64,000 bases of DNA from Myrmaecium sp. VS I D KN 1 (taxonomy: Eukaryota; Ascomycota; Dothideomycetes; Valsariales; Valsariaceae): positions 200,830 to 264,829 of the forward strand of contig JADQAV010000022.1 in the NCBI GenBank assembly GCA_019775845.1, given 5' to 3'. Below the pieces are notes generated by a model that was not told the DNA's origin, made no database searches, and worked only from the letters and a program-made list of their open reading frames with translations. Shown piece by piece: positions 21,606 through 33,711 of this stretch. The first letter of the stretch is position 1; every line of letters starts with the position of its first letter. Made by a program: the position numbers and the translations under genes.

Positions 21606-22337
21606 TTAGAAAAATCCGACTACCGTCTTCGGCTTCTCTTGTTTTGTTGCTGCCTCGATCCTCGCATCTGCATCCGCCTTCTCTTGAACCAGTCTCGCCT
21701 TCTCTGCCTCCTCGGCAGCCACCCTCTTCGCTTCCCTCTCCTCCTCCCTCCTCCTCCTCTTCTCCCTCCACATCTCCTCCTCCCGCTCAATCTGCTTCAG
21801 CACTACACCCAGACGTCAGCACATGCCCCCTACAACAAGCGAAGCCAACCGTCACTTACCTTCCTCCCACTCCGCCTCCTCCCTCCTCCTCCCCGTCCCC
21901 AGCAAGCCCTCCACATCCACCTCCTCCCCCCGCTGCACCCGCTCCACCGCCTCCCGCAGCACCGCAATGCGCGCGTCGGCATGACGGTTATAGTTCAGCT
22001 TATCTCTCCGCAGCAGCATGAGCTGGATCGCCTGGCTTCCGGCCAGCAGGCCCAAGATAATGAGGCTGGTGTACGGATTCCACTCCCGCGGCGGCGCGTG
22101 GGGGTCGCGTCTCTTGAAGAGGTTGCGCACGAACGACGGGATCACGCTCTCCCACAGGCTCCGCTGAGCCACGCGCGGGAGCTTGGATTCGGGGATGGAG
22201 AAGCGGGAGCAGGTGGGGCGCGCGGTGCTGAAGGGACAGTGGGGGGTGGTGGAAGGAGACGTCCTTGGTCGGCGCGGTCTTAAGGCGCGGAGCACGGGAC
22301 GCGCAAGCTGCGGTATTGATATGCGTGAGGCTGACAT
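21606..22337 (-). CDS. Mitochondrial-type single-pass membrane protein (DUF5321-like)
   Basis: Two exons on the minus strand, 21860-22337 and 21606-21802. The 57-bp intron has a GTAAGTG donor, and the product is 224 residues. The N-terminus (MSASRISIPQLARPVLRALR) is rich in Arg and Ser without acids, like a mitochondrial presequence. A segment around residues 89-107 (YTSLIILGLLAGSQAIQLML) is the only clear transmembrane helix. It is followed by a coiled-coil-like charged helix (VLREAVERVQRGEEVDVE) and a very Glu/Arg-rich C-terminus. The WNPYTSLIILGLLAGSQAIQ and IAVLREAVERVQRGE blocks match what I recall of the fungal DUF5321 family; that assignment is from memory. Likely in the inner mitochondrial membrane. 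No function known. Confidence 0.75.
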
Positions 22338-23370
22338 GGTGGGTGTTGCTTGCTGTGAGGAGCAGAGGTGGATGTTCTTGTGCTGGGTCCCGCGACGGAT
22401 TTCTTCCGGCGGAGGTCGGGAGCTGGAAGTTTAGGGCGGGCCCGATGTCACCGCCTTGGCACCGGCGGCCGGAAGGGTGCAACCGGGACTTCGATTTCCG
22501 TTGCTTGTTGGAACGTCCGCAACATCGACGTCCCGGCTGATCAGAACGATGGGATATCACGATTATGAATAAACGGTTTACGTCTTCGTTGATCTACCTT
22601 GGAAGAGGCCCCCACGAAGGTTGATAGCCTTCCCTCCATACAATCCCGAGGCAGGGTCATCATGCCTCAGCCTCGCTCCGTCATGGCGGAGGCTGTGAAA
22701 TGATACGCATATTGATCTCCTTGCTTCATGGCTCTCCGGGGATGGGGACCGAACACTGGTTGACCGGACCTCTTATCAGGACCGGCTTCTGGCTTACCGA
22801 TGAGCCATTCACTCTGCCGCTGTAGTAGGCGGCTGCAGCCCAATAGGATCCCACCTGGAAAATGACTTGGCTTCGCATGCGTCCTCGTCAAGGAATGCTC
22901 AGAGCGGCTAGCGAAGGAGCAGCCAGCCGTTAGCAGGACCGCGCTCTCGAGGCGACAGCACTGTGGTCCTGTACCACCGGCCCAGGGCAAGCGACGCCAG
23001 TCATGGGAACACACGGCTATGCCATCTCATCCATCACCGGTCAGGCTCTCTCTCTTATCTTCTCCCACTCTGCGGATGCATTCTGGGCGTCAAATTCAGA
23101 TGAGGCCCCCCAACGATGAGCGTACATGTATGCTGCCTGCCAGGCAATCGGTTACCTGTCATGGCTATCCTCCATCTCATGTCCTATATGATATTTAACG
23201 CGCAGAGTTCTCGCGGTTTTGTTATTCTATCTCTTTCCGTGGCCAGCCTTTCCGACCTGAAAACTGTCCGCTTTCAGTCTCCTTCTGTTGGTCCCAGTAT
23301 CGGGCAATATCTGAACTCTTCCAAAGCCCGTTGCCAGGGAGAGGCTGTCCTCCCGAAGATCTAGGCAGGC
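22338..23370. other. Divergent intergenic region, no gene seen
   Basis: About 1 kb between two divergent genes, so it should hold both promoters. No known motif or repeat recognised. Confidence 0.5.
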
Positions 23371-25846
23371 ATGTCAGGCTTTAACCAGTGCGCCAGTGTA
23401 TATCTGGAGCAGGCTCCTTACAACCATACTCTTGTCGAACTATGGGGTTGGCCGGGCCATGTCATAGGCATACCGAAAAACGAAACCACCCAGGTGTCCA
23501 AGGCGGGCTGCGTGCATTTCTGCGGTAATGAACCGTACTATTACGAGTGGTCAGAAGTCGCGCAGACGCTGACCACCTGGATCCTGCCCATCATCGGTGT
23601 CATCGTGCAAGCGCCGTTCGAAAGCAATGCCCGACGCAAAACTTTCGTTGCGCTCGCACGATGGCTAGGTTCGCCGATGGCATCCATCGCGTACATTCTA
23701 TGGAACATCAAAGTGACGGCCAAGTGCGCGTTGATGGGTAAGGTGCTGATGGCACGTGGTGGGCAGATCAAGGCTGATCCCGTTTCTCTCACATTACAGT
23801 GGACATGGCGACGCCTTACAACCACGAGGATCGAGACGAGAATAGCGAGTATGCTAGCATCCGGGACTCGTTCTTCATACTGGCCATCATGAACCAGTAT
23901 AGCGTTCATCCTGACATTCTCATACGGGAGCGAACCTCGAAACAAAAGGAAGCCGAAGGCTTGCTCCGCATCGTCCTCTTTTCGAAGGATCTGCGGCTCA
24001 AGGATAACAAGAGATCGCTGGCTGACAGACGCAAGAGGCTGGCGAAAGAGCTGAGGGATCGGCGACGGAGAGGCGTTGTGCCTGTCTTTTTCTCCACGCT
24101 ATGGTTTCTGTTCGCTCTGGGGCTCAGTGTAGAGTCAGGTCTGTCTCAGGCCCTGTCATGTCGATCAAAGCCACCCGTGCTGACTCTCTAGCCTTCGGGA
24201 GCCTGGGCGAGAATGCCACCGCGCACGACTTAGCACTCGGCCTGCTCCTAGCCTGGCTGCCCGTCCTCGTCCTCGCAAGCATCATCGACCGCAACCCCAT
24301 CGCCGCCCCAGAGATCGGCGACCAGCTCAACAAGCTGGTCAAGCTCGTCAGCGACTCCCTCCAGGATCCGGAGATCCGCGCGGAGTACTACAAGGCGCTC
24401 GACCGGCGCCGGTCCGACCCCGAGATGGCCCGGCGCGTGGAGCAGGTCTGCAGCCAGTTCCGCGACCACTACCCCGAACACGGCTTCTTCGTCGACTTCG
24501 CGGGCCAGGGGCGGATCCGGTGGCACTACGGCGTCGCCCACGCCATCCTCTGCGGCATCGAGAACGCGTACGTGGCCGACAAGGGTCGCGGCTGGCTGTC
24601 CGACGACGCGGAGACGGCCCGGCTGATGCTCGTCCTCGACGATTCGGGCAAGAAGCTCATGTGGTTCGACTTCCGCGAGGTGGTGCAGATCCTCGGCGCC
24701 ATCGCCATCGTGTTCGGGACCTGCGCGGGCGCCTTCATCCTGTCGTTCTTCACCCCCACCGTCGGCCTCGGCTGCCGGAGCGGAGGGTACATCATCTTCG
24801 TGGTCGTCTCGTTCGCGCTGCTGTGCTTGGAGCTGCTGGTGTGGTGGGTGGAACCGCCGCCGAGCCCTCCGCGGAGATCACTCATGGCAGACGAACAAGC
24901 AGCCCAAGAGGAACCGAACCGTAACCCCCGCCACCACATCTCTCGTCTCTCTCAGCACCTCAAGCGCCTCTGCAGGACCTGGACATCCATCTCGCCCCAC
25001 CGCTACCTCGAATACACCGTCTTCCTCCCCCTCGAGATCGCCAACGCCTGCTGGCTCAGCTACATCGTGCTCGCGCAAACAACCGGCATCTACCGCTCCT
25101 GCGCCTGCGTAACCAGCACCTGGGCCGCCGGCGGGGGTTACGTCGACTTCACGCAGCAAGACCGCACCAGCGCCGCGTGGTCGTTCCCGTACTGGACGGC
25201 AGGCACGGTGGTCGGGATGACCGCCATGGGCATCGGGCTCGGCCACATCGTCGCCCAGTGGATGCTGCAGAGCCATCTGGGAACGTCGTCGTACGCCCAC
25301 GCCCAGCGCGGCCTCCGTCGCACCCGCCGCTTTCGCCGCGCCACCTACTACTGCGTCCGCCTCCCGCTCCGCTGGCTGCTGGGTAAGCTCAGCGGCTGGG
25401 CGTGCGCCGCGCTCGCACATCTCTGTCTTACGTCCTCGGCGTTCGAGCAGAAGAGTTTGCTATGGACACCGGACGTCGGTCCGTCCAAGAAGAGGCCCAC
25501 GACCACGTCTCTCCCGCCCCCTTCTCGCTCCCTCTCCGTCTCCTCTTCTTTGCTCCCCACCGGCTTCTACACCCCCAAGCCCGACGAGGATGATAGGAGC
25601 TCCATCCCCCTCCCCTCCCCTAGCGGCCATCCCTACCTCGTTAATATGGATTACCCAACCCCGTCCCCCTTCGACGTCGACAGCCAGGCGCTCTGGCGCG
25701 ACGATCGACCGCCGCTGCCGCGGTCTGCGCACTCTTTCGCTGCCATTCCCGGCGCCGTGTCGCCGGGACGGACGCTGGTGGGAAGCCGTGGGATCTCGGC
25801 GGCGGCGTCGGATGATGGTGAGGATGAGTCGAGAGGCTGCGCATAA
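23371..25846 (+). CDS. Fungal multi-pass membrane protein, uncharacterised
   Basis: Exons 23371-23737, 23800-24138 and 24192-25846 give 786 residues. Introns are 62 bp (GTAAGG to TTACAG) and 53 bp (GTCTGT to CTCTAG). The N-terminus is Cys-containing and luminal-like (FNQCASVYL, an NHT glycosylation site). Then come several hydrophobic helices: TTWILPIIGVIVQAP, VVPVFFSTLWFLFALGL, ALGLLLAWLPVLVLASI, ILGAIAIVFGTCAGAFIL, YIIFVVVSFALLCLELLVWW, and others near FLPLEIANACWLSYIVL and GTVVGMTAMGIGLGHIV. A basic cytoplasmic loop lies near residue 190. The last ~130 residues are Pro/Ser-rich and disordered. I recognise the general look of large ascomycete integral membrane proteins of unknown function, but no named domain. 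Transport or sensing cannot be decided from the sequence. Confidence 0.8.
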
Positions 25847-26190
25847 AGGGACGGGGGAGGGAGCATAGAGGAAGCAACAGCAGCAGCGGCAACAGCAGCA
25901 GGGAACACGGGTGATGTCGAGGGCTCGAGGAGTGGAAGCGCTGTTACATTATTTCGGTTTCCCCGTTCAGAAATTCTCATTTCTTCTTTCCGCCAAGGCA
26001 TTGGAGGGAGATGGTGTTTGGGTTAGGGGCTTATTTCTATCGAGGAATCATTGGCGATTTGGTACGATTGTGGTTCTCTATTCGAGGGATTTGCATGACG
26101 TTCTTGTTAGTCGATATATATATATAGTAGATATCTATTCGAAGTTATAGTACATAGTAGATGAATCGCAGAGATTACTATATATTTCTA

Positions 26191-26925
26191 TTAATATATC
26201 AACGCATTTGGATCTATCCAGTTTTCCATGAGTAATAGTGAAGGGGAATGATATCTCAAGGCTAAAGGCCATTTTTGCTTTATATGGGTTGTTCGTGGCC
26301 TCGCAGTATAATATGTACGATATGCCATCACTTCTCCAAGCGAACAGCTGAAAGGGTATAGCACGCGGCGGAGGAACCGACGACGGTCTTCATGCGGAAC
26401 AACCCGTACTTCTAAGACCGACGACCGCTCAAAACCCATGCCGGCTAACATGTCAAGTTCCGCGAAGGCATTCTCGGTAATATACATGGAGAAAGTGTTG
26501 CTTCGAAGGACAAGAAGAGAAACTGCAATGACTACTATAGTAACGGCGCGGATTAACGCAGCAACAGCGAGCAAGCAACACGAAAGACCTCTACCGCCCC
26601 AGCCTGAGAGGGCGACCGTCCCTTTTCCTCGCCTCCCCAGGCATTTCTCAACGGTAGACTGACTGCGGTGGGGTGGTTGCCTCATCCGGAACCTATCCTC
26701 CCCCGGCGGAGGCGCAACTACCAAACCCGGAAGGAGAGAAGAACGCACACAAGGTCCGACAGGAACCTTGAACCCCATCAACGCTACAGTACCTCTAGAG
26801 ACAGTCCTAAGGATGACACGGTCAAGAACAGACACGATGCGCCGCGCTACGATAGGAAGTCTATCTCCAGCCTCATTCGATCGATTGACCGGGAACGGGC
26901 AGAGGAGAGGGGGTGATGCATCCAT
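26191..26925 (-). CDS. Doubtful small membrane-protein frame
   Basis: A single open frame of about 244 residues from an ATG at 26925 (MDASPPLLCPF). It has one hydrophobic stretch (LLAVAALIRAVTIVVIAVSL) and no recognisable domain. A TATATA element lies about 20 bp upstream on the same strand, at about 26942-26950, which is close for a fungal promoter. It could be a real orphan gene or a chance frame. Confidence 0.2.
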   Translation of the reverse strand: MDASPPLLCPFPVNRSNEAGDRLPIVARRIVSVLDRVILRTVSRGTVALMGFKVPVGPCVRSSLLPGLVVAPPPGEDRFRMRQPPHRSQSTVEKCLGRRGKGTVALSGWGGRGLSCCLLAVAALIRAVTIVVIAVSLLVLRSNTFSMYITENAFAELDMLAGMGFERSSVLEVRVVPHEDRRRFLRRVLYPFSCSLGEVMAYRTYYTARPRTTHIKQKWPLALRYHSPSLLLMENWIDPNALIY

Positions 26926-29900
26926 CAATCCCCCTTTTTCTCATATATAGGAAGAAAACAGCAGAAAAAGGAGAAAAGACGGAAGGAAATTGAGAGCGTA
27001 GAGAAGCGGAACGTACTGTGCATAACTACTTGACGCATGGATAGACCTGCGGAGGTCAAAGAAGAGCAGCGATGGCTTCTATCTTGCAATGGGATGGGTA
27101 CTGTAGGTACCTACCTATCTACTTACCTTCCTAACGGTATTCCACGGCACCGCATGCATGATATACTGAGAGACTACTTATTTGAACAATGAGCGGAGAG
27201 AGCACCGCTCGTCAAGAGGGGCTGTTTGCTTGCCAACATCACCAGCAATGTACCCCCCCATCCAAACCCACCCGGCACAGCACCGCACCAACCCCCCACC
27301 ACACACAACACTCCCATCCGAAACAACGACAACGAACGGACGGACAGACTTTACGACGATGAAGAAGACGTCAAAAGGTCAACCCGACCGGAAAGAAAGA
27401 TAGATTCGCTGACGGTAATTGCGTCATCCAGCATGGAGAGAGAGTGGGGAGTGAGTGGTTGGGCGAATAACGAGCATTATTGCGCATGGCATGGCATGCA
27501 TGCAGTGCCATCCCCTTCTTCCCCTTCCCCTCCCACAGTCGGCGTGGCGCAGGGACGAGATGGGCTGCGGAATGCCATGATACGATTCCCGTCGCCGAAA
27601 GGAGGCAGGGCTGCGGAGGGATGACGGAAGGATGGAAGGATGGAAGGAGGAAGGGGGAAATGCCGCGATCGGAGGTTGTTTGTTTGCTTGCTTACTTCAC
27701 TTGCTTGCTAACTTGCTTCGCTTGCTTGTTTGCGCGGCCGAACGGAATGACTGAAGGAGATGGCATGCAGCAACCAACCGACCGATCGGTCAGTTTCCTT
27801 CGTCTTAGCTGCAGGGCGAAAGGAGGGGGATCGAAGATTAGGAAGCGGCAGATGCTGTATGTGTATGCACGATATCGGTACCCTAACTACGACAGAATCA
27901 GACCATATGGTAACTGAAGAGTAGGAGGGGAGGGGACAGTGGGGGGTCAGCTGGGATGCGATGCGATGGTTGGGACAGAGAAGGGGGATGTTGAATGGGA
28001 CGAGATACGGTGCATGCCGATGGTCGGAAGAAGCCGCCTGTGAGAGAGATACATAGGAGAGAGGTCGCCGACGGTGGATGGGATGTCTGAGTGGAGGGCG
28101 AAAGTGGCCCGGTAAGTTGAGATGGATGGATGGAGGGATGGATGGCCGACGGATGCGGGCACGTCCACCGGCTATCTCCTTCCACCCCGCATTAGCACCC
28201 AGCATGAGCACGAGGAGAGAGGAGGAGGGAAGGAAAGAAAGATTGAAGCCCGGCAACAGCGCTTGCAAAACAATTGAAGATGCTGCCCAGATGGCTGATG
28301 GCTGACGGCCGGGGGGTTGGCTGGCTGGCTGGCATGGCATTGGACCCCCCCGATGGACCCTGACGAATGCATGCCATGCCGGCTGTCGGGCGGAGGAGGA
28401 GCTGTCAAGGGAAGGGAAGGGGGGGACTGGAAGGGAAGGAAGGGCATCACGCATTGTTCAAGGCGAGATTGCCGCTGTGAAACCGACGCCAAGAGATGCG
28501 CGCCATCGTAACCGTCCGAGACCACCCAGGCATGCCGGGTCCGTTATCCAATGCGCGCGCGCACTGGGCGGAGAGGGAGGGGAGGGGGGTGTGTGCAGGA
28601 GGATTCGACCGCATGGATTGCGACTGCGGATGCGGCTGCGACACCCTTTCCTTCTTTCCAGCAGGCGCTGCGAGAGCGCAGCCTGCGCAGTTAACTCAGG
28701 GTGGTTGCAAGCTGCTCTTTCACGGCGGAAAGGCTGCTCTGCCAGCCTTGCTGAATTACTACAGCCGTCATCGCCATCGTTCGTCGTTGTGGTGGTGGTG
28801 AGCTGTCAGATGATAGGTAGGCGCTGAGAGGCGCCCTCGGTCGCGCTGAGGAGCGGTGTGCGTCTCCCGCCCGGCACTTCCATCCCACTGGGTAAAGTGG
28901 GCTCTATGGCTCTCTCTCGAGAGAGAAACCCGAGATTCGGAAGCAGAAGCGTTCGACAGTGCGGAGTATCGTGCTTTAGGGGGTGCGCACGACGAAGTTT
29001 GTACGAGGATCTTTTTACTCGAGGGGAGGGAATCAGGGTCTGCTGCGGTCAGAGCCGATGGTGGTTGGGGACTGGACGCTCTGCTTTGCTCTGCTCTCAG
29101 CATCCTCCCATGCACGCGGTGAGCGATGCCGCTGCGGTGTAGCATACCTGGCTGGGCATGCCCTCTCGGCGTCCTACAGCAACCATCCCTGTGTGCGCCC
29201 CTGGCTGGCTGGCTGGCTGGCTAGAGGTACATAGTCGGAGATGATTCCAGCACAATTGTTGCGACCTCGCAGCGCGTTAATAATGATGATGAAGCGACAT
29301 CGTTATTAACAAATCGTATTAAAACGAACGTCTGACGTCAGTACCCCGTGTCGATGGAGCAATCAGGTGGGTCGAAAAGCGGGAGGACCACGCCCTACGG
29401 CGCTGACTAAACGGAAACAAATCCTGGCTGGCAATTGAACTCGGGACCGGACGTCCAGCAAACGAAACAAACCGGATTGCCCGCTGCGCCGGGCCACACT
29501 TTTACCCACACCCACACCCACCGCACACACAGGCTGAACACCCGCTCACCGAGGAAGCAAAAATAATTCCCGCAGGCTATTCCTTGCAGAGGCGTGCAGG
29601 TAACGTTACTATTTTATGTTTCCCCCCCCTTCACGCCAAGGGACTCACTCCATCGGACCGAAGGTGTGGGATTATCGAAGTATCGTTGTATACGGATTGC
29701 GAAATGTGAGATCCGTTGCGGACGAGCTTGGATCGCATAGGAATCCAGCGCTGCTATACACGTAGCAGGTACATACCTACACTTGCAGGCTGAACGTTTC
29801 TATCGGTATAAACAGAGCTTTAAGAAAGGAGTGTGAATGGAAGACTAGAAGTATATAGTACCTCTGCTTCTTCAGGAGCCGATACACTTCAATCACCAAG

Positions 29901-31015
29901 ATCGGAGCACACACGCGACTGGCAACGAGCGAGCAACGTGACTTTCCCCGGTCACGACCACTGGCGACTTTGCGCCTGTCGCCGATGCTGACAGAGGAGA
30001 GGAGAAGCGTCCGGTGATGAGACCGAAAGGGCAGGAAATCTTGTTGCTCGGCTGCCCTGCGCGATTTGCCCCCCAAAAATGTCATCACCGTTGCTCTGGA
30101 ACCATCCGACAACTGGAAAAGAAAGGGTCGAAGTGGTTGGGTGAGCAGGAGGACGACCGTGACTGACGATTCGTCGGGACGGTTCTTCTGCCAGTAATCT
30201 TTTCTCGCAGCAGAGAGTGTGTGTGTGTTAGTTATAGGGAACAGGGGGAAACTTTAAAGATGCCCGCCCGATCATTGCTCCAGTAACAGCTAGAAACTGG
30301 TCCTTTCGGGATTCTCTCTCTCTCTCTTTCTCTCTGCCTTGCGAGAGAGCAAGATTACAGCATGTTTGTTGTTGTCATCGATGGCAGGCCAGCCTGTTAG
30401 CGGGCTCATAATATAAATTTTCGCCTTTAGCGCAGCCGTCCCCCCCCTTCGGTACCGTACCTTTAGCGGGCTTACCTTCTCCTGCCTTACAGGCGCGCCC
30501 ACACACACACTGCCCACACGCTGGCCACACACAATGCCCACCACACTACCAGCCGACCGCGCCGAATGCTGAAACCGAGTTCGCCCTTGGCCGCACTCGC
30601 GCGCCCCCTTCTCCCTTCTTCCCACACCACCTCTCTCTCTTCTGCACCCGCGCACACTGAAAACCTCTCCCCCTCCCGATCGACCCGCCGCGTTCCTCGC
30701 GCTTGTTCTGCGAGAGCGTGACCGTCGCTCTCCCTTTTCTCTTTTCCTTTCCCTTGTCCTTTTCTTTCTCCTCCCGCGTCCTCCAATCCATTTGCTACAA
30801 GAATCATTCCCGCATCCGCCCGCGTCCCAGTGCGGTGTTCGCTCTCCAGTGACCGCCGGCCGCCAGCATCGCCACAAGAAGGCACTGCTGCGGATCGATC
30901 CTTGTACGGTTCGCCCCTCACTCACTTCGCCCAGCATAACATCCTGCTAACACCCGTTCCGCAGCGGTTCGCAAACCTCTCGAAATCGCCCGTCCAACGC
31001 TCCTTCGCCGTGGCC

Positions 31016-31036
31016 ATGCAGAGATTTGTTTTATAA
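31016..31036 (+). promoter_or_regulatory. Possible short upstream ORF in DUF2457 leader
   Basis: ATG in a GCC context followed by five codons and a TAA, about 310 bp before the main start. It can act only if the transcript begins upstream of it, which the sequence alone cannot show. Confidence 0.25.
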
Positions 31037-31347
31037 CAATACTGTCCTTAGGGACAACCACGATCCTTCCGCCTTCAGCTATCGCCGTCGCCGCCAGACC
31101 GTCGCCGTGAAGGGACGGTCTGCTCCTTGGAACATTCGTCTAGTAATTGCGACAGACCTCTGCACGTTGTGTCCGTTCAATTCTTGTCCTACGGCTCCAG
31201 GACCGCTTGTGTTGTAACAGCGACATTGTTCATCGGAATCATCCATCGATCATCGAATGCGTTCATCTTTTTCCGCAGCCATACTCTGAAGACCGCAAGT
31301 CTACATTTGCAGGGACGAGACCCGGGGTCTCGCAACAAACCGACACC

Positions 31348-33711
31348 ATGATGCACCATCAGGATTATTTCTCTGGGCACAGCATGCAAGAAAGCAAAAC
31401 GGCGACCAACTTGCCAACTACAATGGGAGGGTGCGAGGAGGAGACCATCAACGACAGCGACGAACCGCCGGACGAGCGCCAAGAACATACGCCTCGTGCA
31501 GTCACGCGCCCTCCACCGTTGGAGACCAGAGACTTCAACAAGAAACCGCCGAACTCGAGCGAACGAAAGGAATCTCTCCTTACTCAGGCCCTGCACACCT
31601 CTCCGACCAAGAGTGAATCAGGAAGCGGATATGACCGTCACAACGGGTCCCGCCGTGGTTGTTCGACGGCTTCGACCTGCAGCACCCGTAGCGCTACGTC
31701 TACGGAGCTCACAAGCGACGCCAGCCCTACCAGCCCCGACACGAGAACGAGCTCCCCCAGTCCGCCACCACCCACCACTGCGTTCCAAGGCCTTCCTCCT
31801 ATCTTCAGCAAGCCGTTCCTCGGTACCGTTTCGATTCGCCCTGAAGAGGATACTCTGTCTCCGTTGCAGAAGCCCAGTGCTTCTGACAACGCAGACAGCG
31901 CGGTCGAGGCTACGCTTGGACGCAAACGCTGCATCACTTTCGCTTGCGGGCGCAAAGACGTGGCCGCGGCCCCGCCTGCGCCCATCACGGCACCTGAGCC
32001 GCCCAAGGAATCTCCGCCGAAGCGAACATGCACCATCAAGTTTGCATGCCCAAGCAAGGTGTCCACGGATGGACCGACCGCCAGCAACAAGCCTCGCGTT
32101 CGGGCCGTCAGTCCCGCTCCGGTCCGCAAGCAGCCCGTTGCGTCACCGAGACGCGAAAAACCCCAGCGCGGCTCCGATGCCACCATCCGCAACAACTCCC
32201 CGAAAGCATCACGAAAGCCTGCGAAGCCACGCCGTTTCAGCGAGAACTCGGACATCGGTCGCTCCGAGGCGACGCGCTTTGCGGAGTTCCGCAACTCGAG
32301 CGACGAACAGGAGGATGATGACTGGGTGCAGGAATCCACATGCTTCCGCAGTCGCTTGACGGTTCAAGATACGTTGAAGGTTGAATATGGGCTTCGTCGC
32401 CTGGCTGAGGAGGTTGAAGAGGAAGCTGTCGAGGATGAGGAAGATGACGAAGACGAAGACGAGTTGGAGGAGCTGGAAGATGAGGACGAGGATGATGAGG
32501 ATGAAGACGACGAAGACGATGCCGATGATGAAGATGCCGAAGAGGAGGATGAGGCACTCCATTCCAGTGGTTACGTGTCAGAAGGGGGTTTTCAGACCGA
32601 CGATGAGGAAGGTTTTGCCGGTTCAGACACCGACAGTGATGCCGGCTCGGATTATCGCTGGTGGGCACCGGGTGCCTCCACCACCGCTACCTCCATCGAT
32701 GCTTTGGAGCATATCCGCTCCCTCAGCCGCAAGAGTATCTCGGAGTCCTCCATCAACTCGGATGGAAGTGGCTCAGAAGCTCACCATAAAGCCGTCAAAT
32801 CACTTGGACGCAAGAGGTCCCGTGCCGTGAAGATCAAACCCGACACTCCCGAGCTGCCGGACAGCACCGACTTCGTTTGCGGTACACTCGATGAGGACAG
32901 ACCTCTGGAAGAAGCTTACATTTCACAAGTCGAGGCCAGACGAGCTGCGAAGCGCAAGGCGACCCCGCAAGACATTGACCCTACATTCCCTACCTCCGAC
33001 CCTGAGCTCGACGAGGAAGATGATGACGACGTCGATGATCTGGAAGACATCCCTGAAGAAGAAAGCGATGCCTACATGTTCATGCATGGCCAGCCTGATC
33101 CCCATGACGATCCGCGCGGACGTCGTCACCCCAGTTCTCGGAGACATTCGCCGAACCCGTCGCCTAGACGCTTGCGGTCTCCCCCGTCTACCAAACGCAA
33201 TGTCGCGCATCGCTCACCACCCCCTCGCCGCCTTTTCGGTGGTTCTCCTCCCAAACGTCTGCGATCGCCACCAGCCGGTCGTCTGCGCTCCCCTCCTCCC
33301 ACTCGCCGCACCTCATACGTCGCCGACGCCAAACCTGAACGGACAATCCGCTTCAACGGGCTCGCAGAATGCCCGCGCCCTACCCTGGCCTCCTCGGTTC
33401 CGAAGGGTATTGCCGCCGAGCAGATGAAGCAACGCTACTTCTACGAAGAAGAGGAGGACGAAAAGACGAGGGAGAACCTGATCCGCGGAGCCATTGATAT
33501 CCGCGCGGGTCTCGAGCGCAAGCGCCAGCGGCGCAAGGAACGCCTATATCAGAAGCACTGCCGCAAAGCTTGCAAGGACAAGGATCGCACGTTCAAGCCG
33601 GGCAAAGGCGCCTCGCGCATGAGGGAGATGGGTCTGGAGCTCGCCGCCTACAAGGGTAAAGGAGCGGCCGCCTTCACGCAATTTGCGGACGTTCGCATGC
33701 TCTCGTACTAA
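31348..33711 (+). CDS. DUF2457 family acidic protein
   Basis: Single exon. Start at the ATG pair 31348/31351 (MMHHQDYFSG), 787 residues; the frame is open further upstream without a better ATG. The N-terminus is disordered and Ser/Thr/Pro-rich. It contains RKRCITFACG and the related RTCTIKFACP, then Arg-rich phosphosite-like stretches. The centre has a conserved-looking WVQESTCFRSRLTVQDTL followed by about 60 residues that are almost pure Asp/Glu. Later come RYWWAP-like and Ser-rich segments, an SR/RS-like region (RRLRSPPS, RRLRSPPP repeats) and a basic C-terminal helix (LERKRQRRKERLYQKHCRK). The order fits fungal DUF2457 proteins, which have no defined role. The mix of acidic tract, SP-rich repeats and basic tail suggests a nuclear chromatin or RNA-associated protein; that is inference. 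Confidence 0.8.
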   Translation: MMHHQDYFSGHSMQESKTATNLPTTMGGCEEETINDSDEPPDERQEHTPRAVTRPPPLETRDFNKKPPNSSERKESLLTQALHTSPTKSESGSGYDRHNGSRRGCSTASTCSTRSATSTELTSDASPTSPDTRTSSPSPPPPTTAFQGLPPIFSKPFLGTVSIRPEEDTLSPLQKPSASDNADSAVEATLGRKRCITFACGRKDVAAAPPAPITAPEPPKESPPKRTCTIKFACPSKVSTDGPTASNKPRVRAVSPAPVRKQPVASPRREKPQRGSDATIRNNSPKASRKPAKPRRFSENSDIGRSEATRFAEFRNSSDEQEDDDWVQESTCFRSRLTVQDTLKVEYGLRRLAEEVEEEAVEDEEDDEDEDELEELEDEDEDDEDEDDEDDADDEDAEEEDEALHSSGYVSEGGFQTDDEEGFAGSDTDSDAGSDYRWWAPGASTTATSIDALEHIRSLSRKSISESSINSDGSGSEAHHKAVKSLGRKRSRAVKIKPDTPELPDSTDFVCGTLDEDRPLEEAYISQVEARRAAKRKATPQDIDPTFPTSDPELDEEDDDDVDDLEDIPEEESDAYMFMHGQPDPHDDPRGRRHPSSRRHSPNPSPRRLRSPPSTKRNVAHRSPPPRRLFGGSPPKRLRSPPAGRLRSPPPTRRTSYVADAKPERTIRFNGLAECPRPTLASSVPKGIAAEQMKQRYFYEEEEDEKTRENLIRGAIDIRAGLERKRQRRKERLYQKHCRKACKDKDRTFKPGKGASRMREMGLELAAYKGKGAAAFTQFADVRMLSY

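Larger units (their letters stand above)
25847..31347. other. 5.5-kb gene-poor region
   Basis: No gene I can support with confidence. It contains one doubtful frame (26191-26925, listed), many low-complexity tracts: TTGC-rich at 27676-27735, GGAT-rich near 27630-27650 and 28125-28145, GGCT repeats at 28318-28335 and 29203-29222, and CT at 30316-30335. The right third (about 29.5-31.3 kb) is pyrimidine-rich and is probably the promoter and long leader of the DUF2457 gene. I see no transposon coding fragments. Confidence 0.45.

Noticed and set aside
26438-26916. Short plus-strand frames opposite the doubtful 26191 frame
   Set aside because: No recognisable features and no splice signals joining them.
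29420-29500. Possible tRNA T-arm on the minus strand
   Set aside because: The TTCAA-like loop lacks a proper 5-bp stem, and no cloverleaf can be drawn.
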